Of a stretch of 64,000 nucleotides of DNA, positions 43,485 through 52,326 are shown piece by piece. A program made the position numbers and the translations under genes. Positions within the stretch are counted from its first letter, which is position 1, and each line of letters opens with the position of its first letter. The notes under the pieces are model-generated. The model searched no databases. It was not told the DNA's origin and saw only the letters and a list, made by a program, of their open reading frames with translations. The DNA lies in assembly GCA_016713735.1 (NCBI GenBank), contig JADJOP010000007.1, positions 248,001 to 312,000 of the forward strand, read 5' to 3'. The stretch is from Bryobacterales bacterium. GTDB lineage: Bacteria > Acidobacteriota > Terriglobia > Bryobacterales > Bryobacteraceae.

Positions 43485-44987
43485 ATGCAACTCGAGTCGC
43501 TGCTGGCGGGCGTGGCGCTGCGCGCGCCGCTCGCGGAGCAGGCTCGCGGGCTGCGTGTAAGCGGGTTGTGCTTTGATTCGCGCAAGGCGGGCGAAGGGAA
43601 AGTGTTCGTGGCCTTTGTGGGAGCGAAGGCGGATGGGCGGGCGTTTGCGCGGCAGGCGATGGAGCGGGGCTGCGTGGCTGTGGTGAGCGAACTGGAGGCG
43701 CCGGCTGACTTCGAGGGCTTGTGGATTGTGGTGGAGCACGGGCGGAAGGCGCTGGCGCGGATGGCGCGGACGCTCTACGCGGCGGCAGCGTATGCGATCC
43801 GGTTGTGCGCGGTGACGGGGACGAACGGCAAGACGACGACGAGCTACCTGATCGATTCGATTTTGCGCGCGGCCGGATTGACGACGGCGATGGTGGGCAC
43901 GATTGAGTATCACGTGGGCGAGGCGGTGAAGCCGGCGCCGAACACGACGCCGGAGTCGCTGGAGATTTACGAGTTGTTGGAGGAGTTGCGGCAGATTGGC
44001 GGCACGGACGCGGTGATGGAGGTGAGCTCGCACGCGCTGGAGTTGGGGCGTGTGTGGGGGATGGCGTTTCACACGGCGGTGTTCACGAACCTGACGCGGG
44101 ACCACCTGGATTTTCACGTGACGATGGAGCGGTATTTCGCGGCCAAGGAGTCGCTGTTTCTGGGGCAGGAGGGGCCGGCGCCGCGGGTGGCGGTGTTGAA
44201 CGCCGACGATGCGTGGGCGCACAAGCTGCGGCTGGCCGAGACGACCGAGGTGATCTGGTATTCGCCGTCGGGGCAGATGGCGGGCGAGCGTGTGCTGCGG
44301 GCGCGCGAGGTGGAGACGGGCTTTGACGGGCTGCGGATGCGGGTGGAGTGGAAGGGCATGCAGCATCCGCTGCGGTCGCAGATGGTGGCGCGGATCAACG
44401 TGGCGAACCTGCTGGCGGCGTTTGGCGCGGGGCTGGCGCACGGGATTGCGCCGGAGGTGATTGTGCGCGGGCTGGAGGCGTGCAAGGCGGTGCCGGGGCG
44501 CTTTGAGCGGATCGATGAAGGGCAGCCGTTCCTGGTGGCGGTGGATTACGCGCACACCGACGACGCGCTGCGCAACACGCTGCGGGCGGCGCGCGAGTTG
44601 AACCCGGGGCGGATCATCACGGTGTTTGGCTGCGGCGGCGACCGCGACCGGGCGAAGCGGCCGTTGATGGGGCTGGCGGCGGGCGAGTTGAGCAACTATG
44701 TGGTGTTGACGAGCGACAATCCGCGCAGTGAGGATCCGCTGGCGATCATCAACGATGCGCTGGTGGGGCTGCGGCGGACCGATACGCCGCATGTGTGCGA
44801 ACCGGACCGCGAGCGTGCCATCCGGCGGGCGATTCAGGAAGCCGGGCCGCGCGACCTGGTGGTGATCGCGGGCAAGGGGCACGAGACGTATCAGCAGATT
44901 CAGGACCGGAAACTCGATTTTGATGACCGGGTGACGGCCCGCAGGATTTTACACGCTTTTGGCTACCGCAAGGAGGCGCACGCATGA
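43485..44987 (+). CDS. murE: UDP-MurNAc-L-Ala-D-Glu:meso-diaminopimelate ligase
   Basis: 500 residues from ATG 43485 (GGAAG upstream; an in-frame ATG at 43446 is less likely). ATP loop GTNGKTTT at residues 112-119, EVSSHALELGRV, TRDHLDFHVTMERYFAAK, and the meso-DAP-binding D-N-P-R at residues 411-414 (TSDNPRSEDPLAII). The DNPR motif implies DAP-type peptidoglycan. Its TGA overlaps ATG 44984 of the following non-murF stretch as ATGA. Adds the third residue of the stem peptide in the cytoplasm. Confidence 0.96.
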   Translation: MQLESLLAGVALRAPLAEQARGLRVSGLCFDSRKAGEGKVFVAFVGAKADGRAFARQAMERGCVAVVSELEAPADFEGLWIVVEHGRKALARMARTLYAAAAYAIRLCAVTGTNGKTTTSYLIDSILRAAGLTTAMVGTIEYHVGEAVKPAPNTTPESLEIYELLEELRQIGGTDAVMEVSSHALELGRVWGMAFHTAVFTNLTRDHLDFHVTMERYFAAKESLFLGQEGPAPRVAVLNADDAWAHKLRLAETTEVIWYSPSGQMAGERVLRAREVETGFDGLRMRVEWKGMQHPLRSQMVARINVANLLAAFGAGLAHGIAPEVIVRGLEACKAVPGRFERIDEGQPFLVAVDYAHTDDALRNTLRAARELNPGRIITVFGCGGDRDRAKRPLMGLAAGELSNYVVLTSDNPRSEDPLAIINDALVGLRRTDTPHVCEPDRERAIRRAIQEAGPRDLVVIAGKGHETYQQIQDRKLDFDDRVTARRILHAFGYRKEAHA

Positions 44988-45267
44988 GCGGGGCGCGGCT
45001 TGCGGCGGCACACGAGCTTAGCCACTGGGCTGAGTGCGCGCGCGCATGGCGGCAACCCTGCCATGCGGGCCGCTTGTATCCCGTGCTCATTGGGAGAGCA
45101 GGCGCCGTTTCCTCCACTACCGGTGGATCTTGGGACGCAGCCGAGATTCAGGCACGCCAGATGGGGCATGCACGAGACGGCGCCTATCTTTTTACCAACG
45201 CGGCTTACGCCGCGGTTTTGAGCGCGGTGAGCGCGGTGGCGGGCAGCCGGGGGGCGGGGCGGTAACG
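44988..45267. other. Hairpin-rich stretch where murF is expected
   Basis: 280 bases between murE and mraY; murF, usual here, is not seen. A 93-codon ORF (ATG 44984, TAA about 45263) has codon use unlike its neighbours and no ligase motif. Hairpins: GCATGGC (45044-45050) / GCCATGC (45060-45066); AGGCGCCGT (45100-45108) / ACGGCGCCT (45177-45185), a perfect 9-bp inverted repeat 68 bases apart; CGCGGC (45199-45204) / GCCGCG (45209-45214) followed by GGTTTTG, terminator-like. It could be a small inserted element, an RNA, or the scar of a deletion. Confidence 0.55.
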
Positions 45268-46401
45268 ATGCTCTACTGGCTGCTGTTTGAACTGCTGGCT
45301 CCGGTGTGGGGGCCGCTGCGTCTGTTTGGGTATGTGACGTTCCGCACGGCGTTCGCGGCGCTGACGGCGCTGCTGATCAGTTGGATGCTGGGGCCGCTGG
45401 TGATTTCGCGGCTGCGGCGGTTTCAGTTCACGCAGTACATCCGCGAGGAGGGGCCGCGTTCGCATCAGAAGAAGGCGGGCACGCCGACGATGGGCGGGCT
45501 GCTGATCATCGCGTCGATCGTGGCGCCGACGCTGCTGTGGGCGAACCTGCGGAACTTCTATGTGTGGATCGCGCTGTTCGGGCTGGTGAGCTACGGGGCG
45601 ATCGGGTTTCTCGACGATTACACGAAGGTGGTGAAGAAGCGGAACCTGGGGCTGACAGCGGCGGCGAAGTTTGCGCTGCAGTGCGTGCCGGCGACGATCA
45701 TTGGGATTTTCCTGCTGCTGCTGCATGCGCGCGGGCAGTACAGCACGGCGATGAACGTGCCGTTCTTCAAGTCGCTGAAGCCGGATCTGCTGGTGGATTC
45801 GCTGCTGGGTTCGCCGTTCACCTATCCGCTGGCATTCATTTTCTTCTTCGGATTTTTGCTGTTCATGCTGGTGGGTTCGGCCAATGCGGTGAATCTGACC
45901 GATGGGCTGGACGGGCTGGCGAGCGGGCTGATGATCATCGCCGCGGGGGCGATGACGGTGTTGTGCTACGTGAGCGGGCATCGCGAATTCTCCACCTACC
46001 TGGGGCTGGAGAGGCTGGCGGGCTCGGCCGAGTTGAGCATTTTCTGCGCGTCGACGACGGGGGCGGCGCTGGGATTTTTGTGGTTCAATGCGCACCCGGC
46101 GGAGGTGTTCATGGGCGATGTCGGCTCGCTGGCGCTGGGCGGGGCGATGGGCACGGTGGCGGTGCTGATCAAACAGGAACTGCTGCTTCCGTTTTTGGGC
46201 GGCGTGTATGTGGTGGAGGTGCTGTCGGTGATTGTGCAGGTGGCGAGCGTGCGGTTTCGCGGGCGGCGGGTGTTTTTGATGGCGCCGCTGCATCATCACT
46301 TTGAGCAGTTGGGCTGGGATGAGGCGAAGGTGATCACGCGGTTCTGGATTGTGGGTTTGGTGATGGCGCTGTTTGCGCTGACGACGTTGAAGTTGAGGTA
46401 G
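45268..46401 (+). CDS. mraY: Phospho-MurNAc-pentapeptide translocase
   Basis: 377 residues from ATG 45268 (MLYWLLFELLAPVWGPLRLF); the frame is open upstream but only through the hairpin stretch. MraY transfers phospho-MurNAc-pentapeptide to undecaprenyl phosphate, giving lipid I. Ten membrane helices; EEGPRSHQKKAGTPTMGGLL, FLDDYTKVVKKRNLGL, NAVNLTDGLDGLASG and APLHHHFEQLGWDE hold the catalytic aspartates and the HHH motif. murD starts 10 bases on. Since its substrate needs murF, a copy of murF must exist elsewhere. Confidence 0.97.
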   Translation: MLYWLLFELLAPVWGPLRLFGYVTFRTAFAALTALLISWMLGPLVISRLRRFQFTQYIREEGPRSHQKKAGTPTMGGLLIIASIVAPTLLWANLRNFYVWIALFGLVSYGAIGFLDDYTKVVKKRNLGLTAAAKFALQCVPATIIGIFLLLLHARGQYSTAMNVPFFKSLKPDLLVDSLLGSPFTYPLAFIFFFGFLLFMLVGSANAVNLTDGLDGLASGLMIIAAGAMTVLCYVSGHREFSTYLGLERLAGSAELSIFCASTTGAALGFLWFNAHPAEVFMGDVGSLALGGAMGTVAVLIKQELLLPFLGGVYVVEVLSVIVQVASVRFRGRRVFLMAPLHHHFEQLGWDEAKVITRFWIVGLVMALFALTTLKLR

Positions 46402-46411
46402 TGAGGAAACG

Positions 46412-47863
46412 GTGAAGGTCGCAGGCATTGAGTTACAGGGCGCGCGGGTGGCCGTGGTTGGTCTGGCGAAATCCGGACTGAGCGCGGTGGCACTGTTGCG
46501 TGCGCAGGGCGCCCTGGTGACCGCCTCGGACGAGAAGCCGCTGGCCGGGCTGCCGGAAGCGGCGCGGGCCGCGCTCAAGGGCGTGGCCTTTGTGCAACAG
46601 GTTGACGATCCCACGTTGGGTCAGGACCTCGTCGTCCTTTCTCCCGGCGTGCCGGATGACCTGGCGATGGTGACGGCGGCGCGCGGGCGCGGCGTGAAGG
46701 TGATCGGCGAGCTGGAGCTGGCGAGCTACTTTCTGGTGGGTCCGGTGATTGGCGTGACGGGGTCGAACGGGAAGACGACGACGACGGCGCTGATCGGGCA
46801 CATTTTGCAGCAGAGCGGCATTGACGCGCTGGTGGGCGGCAACATTGGGACGCCGCCGACGGCGATGGTGGGGATGTCGAACGAGGACGCGTGGCTGGTG
46901 CTGGAGCTATCGAGTTTTCAGTTGGAGACGGCGGAGCACTTCACGGCGAAGATCGGCGTGTGCCTGAACGTGACGCCGGATCATCTTGATCGCCACAAGA
47001 CGATGGAAGCTTACAAAGCGGCCAAGGGGCGGCTGTTTGCGACGCAGCGCGGGGGCAGCTTCGCGGTGTTGAACGCCGAGGACGAGGCCTGCACGGAGTA
47101 TGCGGGGCTGACGCCGGGCTGGCCGGTGTGGTTCAGCCAGGAGCGCGCAGTGACGCCGGGGCTGCATGTGCGCGAGGGCGTGATTGTGCTCGATGACGAC
47201 CCGGTGATGGCGGTGAGCGAGATTCCGCTGCGCGGGCGGCACAATGTGGAGAATGTGCTGGCGGCGACGGCGGCGGCGCACCTGGCGGGGGCGACGCTCG
47301 ACCAGATCGCGGCGGCGGTGAAGACGTTTCCGGGCGTGGAGCACCGCATTGAGTTTGTGCGCGAACGCGCGGGCGTGGCCTGGTACAACGACTCGAAGGC
47401 GACCAACGTGGATGCGGCGCTGAAGGCCGTGGAGGCGTTTGAGCAGCGGCTGTGGATCATTCTGGGCGGCAAGGATAAGGGCAGCGACTACCGGCCGCTG
47501 GCGGCGGCGCTGCAGGGACATGTGGCGGGGGTGCTGTTGATTGGCGCGGCGGCGGAGAAGATTTCCGGCCAGTTGGGTGGGCCCGGCGAGGCAGGCGGCG
47601 CTATTCCCCTGGTGGCCTGCGGGACGATTGAGGCCGCGGTGGAGCATGCGGCGCGGCATGCGGTGGCGGGCGACGTGGTGCTGCTGGCGCCGGCGTGCGC
47701 GAGTTTCGATCAATTCACGAGCTATGAGCATCGGGGGCGGGTGTTCAAGGAACTGGTTCGCGGTTTGAACGATGCGACGAGGGGAGGAACTGAATGGCGC
47801 GCGGGCGAATGGACTGGGTGCTCTTCTTCACGGTGCTGGCGATGGCCGTCTTCGGGCTGGTGA
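46412..47863 (+). CDS. murD: UDP-MurNAc-L-alanine:D-glutamate ligase, ORF longer than expected at the 3' end
   Basis: 483 codons as read. Uracil-binding GLAKSGLSAVALL, ATP loop GVTGSNGKTTTTALIG, LELSSFQLETAEHF, NVTPDHLDRHKTMEAY, YNDSKATNVDAALKAV and LAPACASFDQFTSYEHRGRVFKELV are standard. The domain ends near VFKELVRGLNDATR; the frame then runs 70 bases into ftsW. Adding one G to GGGG at about 47781-47784 gives a stop at 47791-47793, directly before the ftsW ATG, and a 460-residue protein, so I think a base is missing. Adds D-Glu to the stem peptide. Confidence 0.92.
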   Translation: MKVAGIELQGARVAVVGLAKSGLSAVALLRAQGALVTASDEKPLAGLPEAARAALKGVAFVQQVDDPTLGQDLVVLSPGVPDDLAMVTAARGRGVKVIGELELASYFLVGPVIGVTGSNGKTTTTALIGHILQQSGIDALVGGNIGTPPTAMVGMSNEDAWLVLELSSFQLETAEHFTAKIGVCLNVTPDHLDRHKTMEAYKAAKGRLFATQRGGSFAVLNAEDEACTEYAGLTPGWPVWFSQERAVTPGLHVREGVIVLDDDPVMAVSEIPLRGRHNVENVLAATAAAHLAGATLDQIAAAVKTFPGVEHRIEFVRERAGVAWYNDSKATNVDAALKAVEAFEQRLWIILGGKDKGSDYRPLAAALQGHVAGVLLIGAAAEKISGQLGGPGEAGGAIPLVACGTIEAAVEHAARHAVAGDVVLLAPACASFDQFTSYEHRGRVFKELVRGLNDATRGGTEWRAGEWTGCSSSRCWRWPSSGW

Positions 47864-48954
47864 TGGTGTTCAGCGCGAGTTCGATTGTGGCCGAGATCCG
47901 CTTTAAAGAACATAGCTACTACTTTGCGTTGCGGCAGGCGGCGGCGGCGCTGATCGGGCTGGTGGTGATGACGCTGCTGAGCCAGAAGGATTACCGCAAG
48001 CTGGCCTCGCCGTCGGTGGCGTTCACGGGGCTGGGGCTGACGCTGGTGCTGCTGATTGTGGCCTACATCACCGATGGGAGGACGCATCGCTGGATCCGGC
48101 TGGGGTTCACCAACATACAGCCGTCGGAGCTGGCCAAGCCGGCGATGATCATCTTCATCGCCTGGATGACGACGGTGCGGGCGGGCTTTGTGAACTCGCG
48201 GCACACGCTGATGCAGGTGTCGCTGGCGGTGGTGGCGATTGGCGGCGTGATTTTGCTGCCTGACTTTGGGACGGCGGTGGTGCTGGTGGGCACGGTGTTC
48301 TCGATCCTCTATATCGGCGGCATTGCGCGGCGCTACCTGATGATGGCGGCGCTGGGCGGGCTGCTGGTGTTGAGCGTGGCCGTGGTGAGCAAGCCGTACC
48401 GGCTGTTGCGGGTGATCAGCTTTGCCGATCCGGAGTTCCAGCAGATCACCAAGACGGAGCTGGGGCGGAAGGTGCTGCACTATGCGCAGTCGGGTTCGAA
48501 GGTGCAGGACACGGCGTATCACGGCTTGCAGTCGCGCATTGCGGTGGCTACAGGGGGCGTGATGGGGCTGGGATTGATGAACAGCAAGCAGAAGCTGATG
48601 TTCCTGCCGGAGGCGCACACCGATTACGTCTACGCGATTCTGGCCGAGGAAACGGGACTGGTGGGCGCGACGCTGATTCTGGCCGGGTTCGTGGTGCTGC
48701 TATGGCGAGGCTACCGGCTGTATTGGACGGCGCTGGATGACTTTGGGCGCTACCTGGCGGTGGGCATTACGACATGCATTCTGCTGCAGGCCTTTATGAA
48801 TATGAGCGTGGTGCTGGACCTGGGTCCGGCGAAAGGCATACCGCTGCCGCTGGTGAGTTATGGCGGCAGTTCGCTGGTGACGACGATGATCCTGGCGGGG
48901 CTGCTGTTGAGCGTGAGCGACCGGGCGGTGGAGACGGAAGGGATCGAGGACTAA
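47794..48954 (+). CDS. ftsW: Septal peptidoglycan polymerase FtsW (SEDS family)
   Basis: 386 residues. Ten membrane helices; family blocks FFTVLAMAVFGLVMVFSASS, NIQPSELAKPAMIIFIAWM, LLPDFGTAVVLVG and PLPLVSYGGSSLVTT. The conserved aspartate for glycan polymerisation fits LPEAHTDYVYAILAEETG. GAGGGGAGGAAC just upstream of ATG 47794 is a good ribosome-binding site. FtsW polymerises lipid II at the septum with FtsI. Ten bases separate it from murG. Confidence 0.96.
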   Translation: MARGRMDWVLFFTVLAMAVFGLVMVFSASSIVAEIRFKEHSYYFALRQAAAALIGLVVMTLLSQKDYRKLASPSVAFTGLGLTLVLLIVAYITDGRTHRWIRLGFTNIQPSELAKPAMIIFIAWMTTVRAGFVNSRHTLMQVSLAVVAIGGVILLPDFGTAVVLVGTVFSILYIGGIARRYLMMAALGGLLVLSVAVVSKPYRLLRVISFADPEFQQITKTELGRKVLHYAQSGSKVQDTAYHGLQSRIAVATGGVMGLGLMNSKQKLMFLPEAHTDYVYAILAEETGLVGATLILAGFVVLLWRGYRLYWTALDDFGRYLAVGITTCILLQAFMNMSVVLDLGPAKGIPLPLVSYGGSSLVTTMILAGLLLSVSDRAVETEGIED

Positions 48955-48963
48955 GCGAGCACG

Positions 48964-50061
48964 ATGGGACTGCACTTCCTCATGGCGGGCGGCGGAACAG
49001 GCGGGCACGTGATGCCGGCGCTGGCCGTGGCGCGCGAACTGGCGGCGCGGGGCCATGCGGTGACGTTCCTGGGCACGCGCACGGGGATGGAGGCGCGGCT
49101 GGTGCCGGCGGCGGGCTTCGGCATCGAGTGGGTGCAGATTGGCGGTTTGAACGCGGTGGGCGTGGTGAGAAAGCTGCGGTCACTGGCGCAGTTGCCGGTG
49201 GCGATCGGGCGGGCGTGGCGGCTGATGAGGCGGCTGCGGATCGCGGCGGTGTTTTCGATGGGCGGCTATGTGGCTGGTCCGGCGGTGGCGGCGGCGATTC
49301 TGGCGCGCATTCCGCTGGCGGTGATGGAGCCGAACGCGACGCCGGGCTTTACGAATCGCGTGGCGGCGCGGTGGGTGCGCAAGGCGCTGCTGAGTTTTGA
49401 AGAGACGGCGCGGTGGTTTCCGGCGGGCCGGGCGGAGATGACCGGGCGGCCGGTGCGGGCGGAGTTTTTCGCCGTGCCGGAGAAGGCGCCGGGCGGCGTA
49501 TTCACGGTGTTGATCACGGGGGCAAGCCAGGGTTCGCGGACGCTGAACCGGGCGGCGCGGGAGAGCTGGCCGCTGCTGGCCGCCTCAGGCGCGCGGGTGC
49601 ACCTGATCATGCAGACCGGACGCACGCAGGCGGAGGAGATGGAGAAGGCCTGGGCGGCGTTTGCGAAGCCGGCAACGCTGACCGGCGAAGTGACGGCCTT
49701 TATCGACAACATGCCGGGCGCCTATGCGCGGGCCGATGTGGTGGTGAGCCGTTCGGGCGGAGCGGTGGCGGAGCTGGCGGCGGCGGGCAAGCCGAGCCTG
49801 CTGGTTCCCTTCCCGTTCGCCGCCGACGATCACCAGACGCGCAACGCCGAGGCGATGGCGCGGGCCGGAGCAGCGGTGATGGTGAGCGACGGCGAGATGA
49901 CGGGCGCGCGGCTGGAGGAGGAATTGCGGAGGTTTGCCAGTGAGCCGGAGCGGCTGCGCGAGATGAGCGCGGCGGCGCGGCGGTTGGCGCGGCCGGAGGC
50001 AACGCGGCGGGCGGCGGCGATTCTGGAAGAGATCGCCCAAGAAAGCTTACGGAAGGATTGA
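48964..50061 (+). CDS. murG: UDP-GlcNAc:lipid I N-acetylglucosaminyltransferase
   Basis: 365 residues. MurG forms lipid II from lipid I at the cytoplasmic face. N-terminal glycine-rich loop FLMAGGGTGGHVMPALAVA, FSMGGYVAGPAVAAAI, LITGASQGSRTLNRAA, DVVVSRSGGAVAELAAAGKPSLLVPFPFAADDHQTRNAEAM all match, including the UDP-GlcNAc-binding GGS/E and Q-x-x-N residues. Length and start are normal. murC follows after 37 bases with GAGGTAAA as ribosome-binding site. Confidence 0.96.
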   Translation: MGLHFLMAGGGTGGHVMPALAVARELAARGHAVTFLGTRTGMEARLVPAAGFGIEWVQIGGLNAVGVVRKLRSLAQLPVAIGRAWRLMRRLRIAAVFSMGGYVAGPAVAAAILARIPLAVMEPNATPGFTNRVAARWVRKALLSFEETARWFPAGRAEMTGRPVRAEFFAVPEKAPGGVFTVLITGASQGSRTLNRAARESWPLLAASGARVHLIMQTGRTQAEEMEKAWAAFAKPATLTGEVTAFIDNMPGAYARADVVVSRSGGAVAELAAAGKPSLLVPFPFAADDHQTRNAEAMARAGAAVMVSDGEMTGARLEEELRRFASEPERLREMSAAARRLARPEATRRAAAILEEIAQESLRKD

Positions 50062-50098
50062 CACGGCCCTGTCAAAGCCGAAACAATACGAGGTAAAA

Positions 50099-51490
50099 AT
50101 GTTTTTTAGATCCCAGCATCTCCACTTCGTGGGGATCGGCGGCATCGGAATGAGCGGCATCGCCGAGGTGCTGTTGAACCTCGGCTACCGGATCAGCGGC
50201 TCTGACCTGAAGCGGAGCGCGATCACGGACCGGCTGGCCTCGCTGGGAGCGACGATCATGGAGGGCCACGCGGCTTCGAACGTGGGCGACGCGCAGGCGA
50301 TCGTGATCACATCGGCGGTGAAGGCGGACAACCCGGAGGTGGCCGAAGCTGTTCGCAAGGGGATTCCGGTGATCCCTCGGGGCGAGCTGCTGGCCGAGCT
50401 GATGCGGTTGAAGTTCGGCATTGCGATGGCGGGCAGCCACGGCAAGACGTCGACGACGTCGATGGTGGCGACGGTGTTGAGCCACGCCGGGCTGGACCCG
50501 ACAGTGGTGGTGGGCGGGCGTGTGGAGACGATGGGCGGCTCCAATGCGCGGGTGGGCCAGAGCGACCTGCTGGTGGTGGAGTCAGACGAAAGCGACGGGA
50601 GCTTCCTGAAGCTGGCGCCGATTCTGGCGGTGGTGACCAACATCGACCGCGAGCACCTGGACCATTACGGGACGCTCGATGCGGTGTTGCAGGCGTTCAT
50701 CGACTTCGTAAACAAGGTTCCGTTTTATGGCGCGGCCATTGTGTGCCTGGATGACGAGAACGTGCAGCGCATCCTTCCTTCGATCAAGCGGCGGGTGGTG
50801 ACGTATGGCACGAGTTCGCAGGCGGACATCGAGATTCGCGACATCGTGATGATCGCCGGGGCGAGCCGCTTCCAACTGCGGCGGCGCGGCGAGGAGCTAG
50901 GCACGTTTGAGCTGCACGTGCCGGGCCTGCACAACATTTTGAATGCGACGGCGGCGGTGGCGATCGGTTTGGAGATGGCGCTGTCGGCCGATCAGATCCG
51001 CGCCGGCCTGGAACAATACCGCGGCGTGGACCGGCGGTTCCAATTGCGCGGGACGGTGGACGGCGTGCGGGTGGTGGACGACTACGGGCATCATCCGACG
51101 GAGATCCGGGCGACGCTGCAGGCGGCGCGGATGGGCGTGGAGCGGGTGCTGGTGTTGTTCCAGCCGCACCGCTACACGCGGACGCAGGCGCTGATGGAAG
51201 ACTTCGCGCGGAGCTTCCACCAGGCCGATTGCGTGTGGGTAACCGATATCTATGCCGCCAGCGAGCAGCCGATTGCAGGCGTGACGGCCGAGGCGCTGGT
51301 GGAGGCGATGCGGCAGTTCGGGCATCGCGGCGCGGAGTATCGCGGCGGGATCGCGGCGGCGGTGGAGAGCGCGGTGGCCGAAGCCAAGCCGGGCGACCTG
51401 GTGTTGACGCTGGGCGCGGGAAGCATTTCGCAGGCCGGCGAAGGGCTGCTGCGGGGTTTGGAATCCAAACTCGGGGAGGCGCGCAACTGA
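50099..51490 (+). CDS. murC: UDP-N-acetylmuramate:L-alanine ligase
   Basis: 463 residues. HLHFVGIGGIGMSGIAEVLLN is the UDP-sugar-binding start; ATP loop MAGSHGKTSTTSMVATVL; ESDESDGSFLKLAP; NIDREHLDHYGTLDAVLQAF; RGVDRRFQLRGTVDGVRVVDDYGHHPTEIRATLQAA. It attaches L-Ala to UDP-MurNAc in the cytoplasm, the first stem-peptide step. Stop TGA (51488-51490) overlaps the ftsQ ATG by one base, so the two are coupled. murB and ddl, often next to it, are not here. Confidence 0.97.
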   Translation: MFFRSQHLHFVGIGGIGMSGIAEVLLNLGYRISGSDLKRSAITDRLASLGATIMEGHAASNVGDAQAIVITSAVKADNPEVAEAVRKGIPVIPRGELLAELMRLKFGIAMAGSHGKTSTTSMVATVLSHAGLDPTVVVGGRVETMGGSNARVGQSDLLVVESDESDGSFLKLAPILAVVTNIDREHLDHYGTLDAVLQAFIDFVNKVPFYGAAIVCLDDENVQRILPSIKRRVVTYGTSSQADIEIRDIVMIAGASRFQLRRRGEELGTFELHVPGLHNILNATAAVAIGLEMALSADQIRAGLEQYRGVDRRFQLRGTVDGVRVVDDYGHHPTEIRATLQAARMGVERVLVLFQPHRYTRTQALMEDFARSFHQADCVWVTDIYAASEQPIAGVTAEALVEAMRQFGHRGAEYRGGIAAAVESAVAEAKPGDLVLTLGAGSISQAGEGLLRGLESKLGEARN

Positions 51491-52326
51491 TGCCTCGCCG
51501 GGAAGCGTTTGTGATGGAGGAGAAGGGTCCGGCGCCGCGCATTCTGCGGGCGCTGGTGTTGCCGGTGATTGCGCTGACGCTGATTGGCGTGACGGTGGCG
51601 GTGGCCGTGCACATGGCGGAGAGTTTTCTGCTGCACGACCGGCGGTTCGCCTTCCTGCTGCCTCCGGTGCCGGGCGAGCCGAGCACGCTGGCCGTGGCCG
51701 GGCTGGGGCGGACCGAGGAAGAGACGATCCGGCGCGTGTTCCGCACCGATGCGGGCAAGAGCGTGTATGAGATTCCGCTGGCCGACCGGCGCAAGGGCGT
51801 GGAGCAGTTGGATTGGGTGCGCCAGGCGACGATCGCGCGGCGGTGGCCGAACCGGATTGAGGTGTATGTGAGCGAGCGGCAGCCGGCTGCCTTTGTGCAA
51901 TTGCTGGCGGCGCGCGGGCGCTACCGGACGAGCTTCATCGACGCCGAGGGATACCTGATGCCGGTGCAGGAGCGGGACCGGAAGCGCTACGAACTGCCGA
52001 CGTTGTTTGGCGTGCGCGAAGACCAGAAGCCGGAAGAGCGGGCGCTGCGGGTGCGGCAGATGCAGCGGTTTTACCGCCAGGCGAGGCAATCGGGGCTGGT
52101 GATTCCCGAGGTTCACCTGGAGAAGCTGGAGAACCTGAAGTGCCGGGTGAAGCTCGGCGACCGGAGCTATCTGCTGTTGATGGGCAAGGAGGATTTCGCT
52201 TTCAATCTCGACCGCTTCCGGCAACATTTACCCGAGATCGAACGCCGCATGCCGGATGCGGCGGTGCTGGATTTGCGCATCCGGGACACGATTACGGCAT
52301 CGGACGGAGGCAGCGATGGCGAGTAA
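51490..52326 (+). CDS. ftsQ: Cell division protein FtsQ
   Basis: 278 residues. Cytoplasmic start, one membrane helix (ILRALVLPVIALTLIGVTVAVAVHMA, residues about 17-42), a POTRA domain (AVAGLGRTEEETIRRVFRTDAGKSVYEIPLADRRKGVEQLDWV) and a beta domain (ATIARRWPNRIEVYVSERQP...). FtsQ couples the FtsL/FtsB sub-complex to FtsW/FtsI. It starts one base inside the murC stop and its last 11 bases overlap ftsA. Sequence family, order and topology agree. Confidence 0.9.
   Translation: MPRREAFVMEEKGPAPRILRALVLPVIALTLIGVTVAVAVHMAESFLLHDRRFAFLLPPVPGEPSTLAVAGLGRTEEETIRRVFRTDAGKSVYEIPLADRRKGVEQLDWVRQATIARRWPNRIEVYVSERQPAAFVQLLAARGRYRTSFIDAEGYLMPVQERDRKRYELPTLFGVREDQKPEERALRVRQMQRFYRQARQSGLVIPEVHLEKLENLKCRVKLGDRSYLLLMGKEDFAFNLDRFRQHLPEIERRMPDAAVLDLRIRDTITASDGGSDGE

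Noticed and set aside
40769..43585. A 938-codon open frame antisense to ftsI
   Set aside because: Its sequence is low-complexity His/Arg/Pro-rich, follows from the GC-rich third positions of ftsI/rsmH, and no family resembles it.
42990..44882. A 630-codon minus-strand open frame opposite murE and ftsI
   Set aside because: Antisense shadow with His/Arg-rich content, no start signal, no family.
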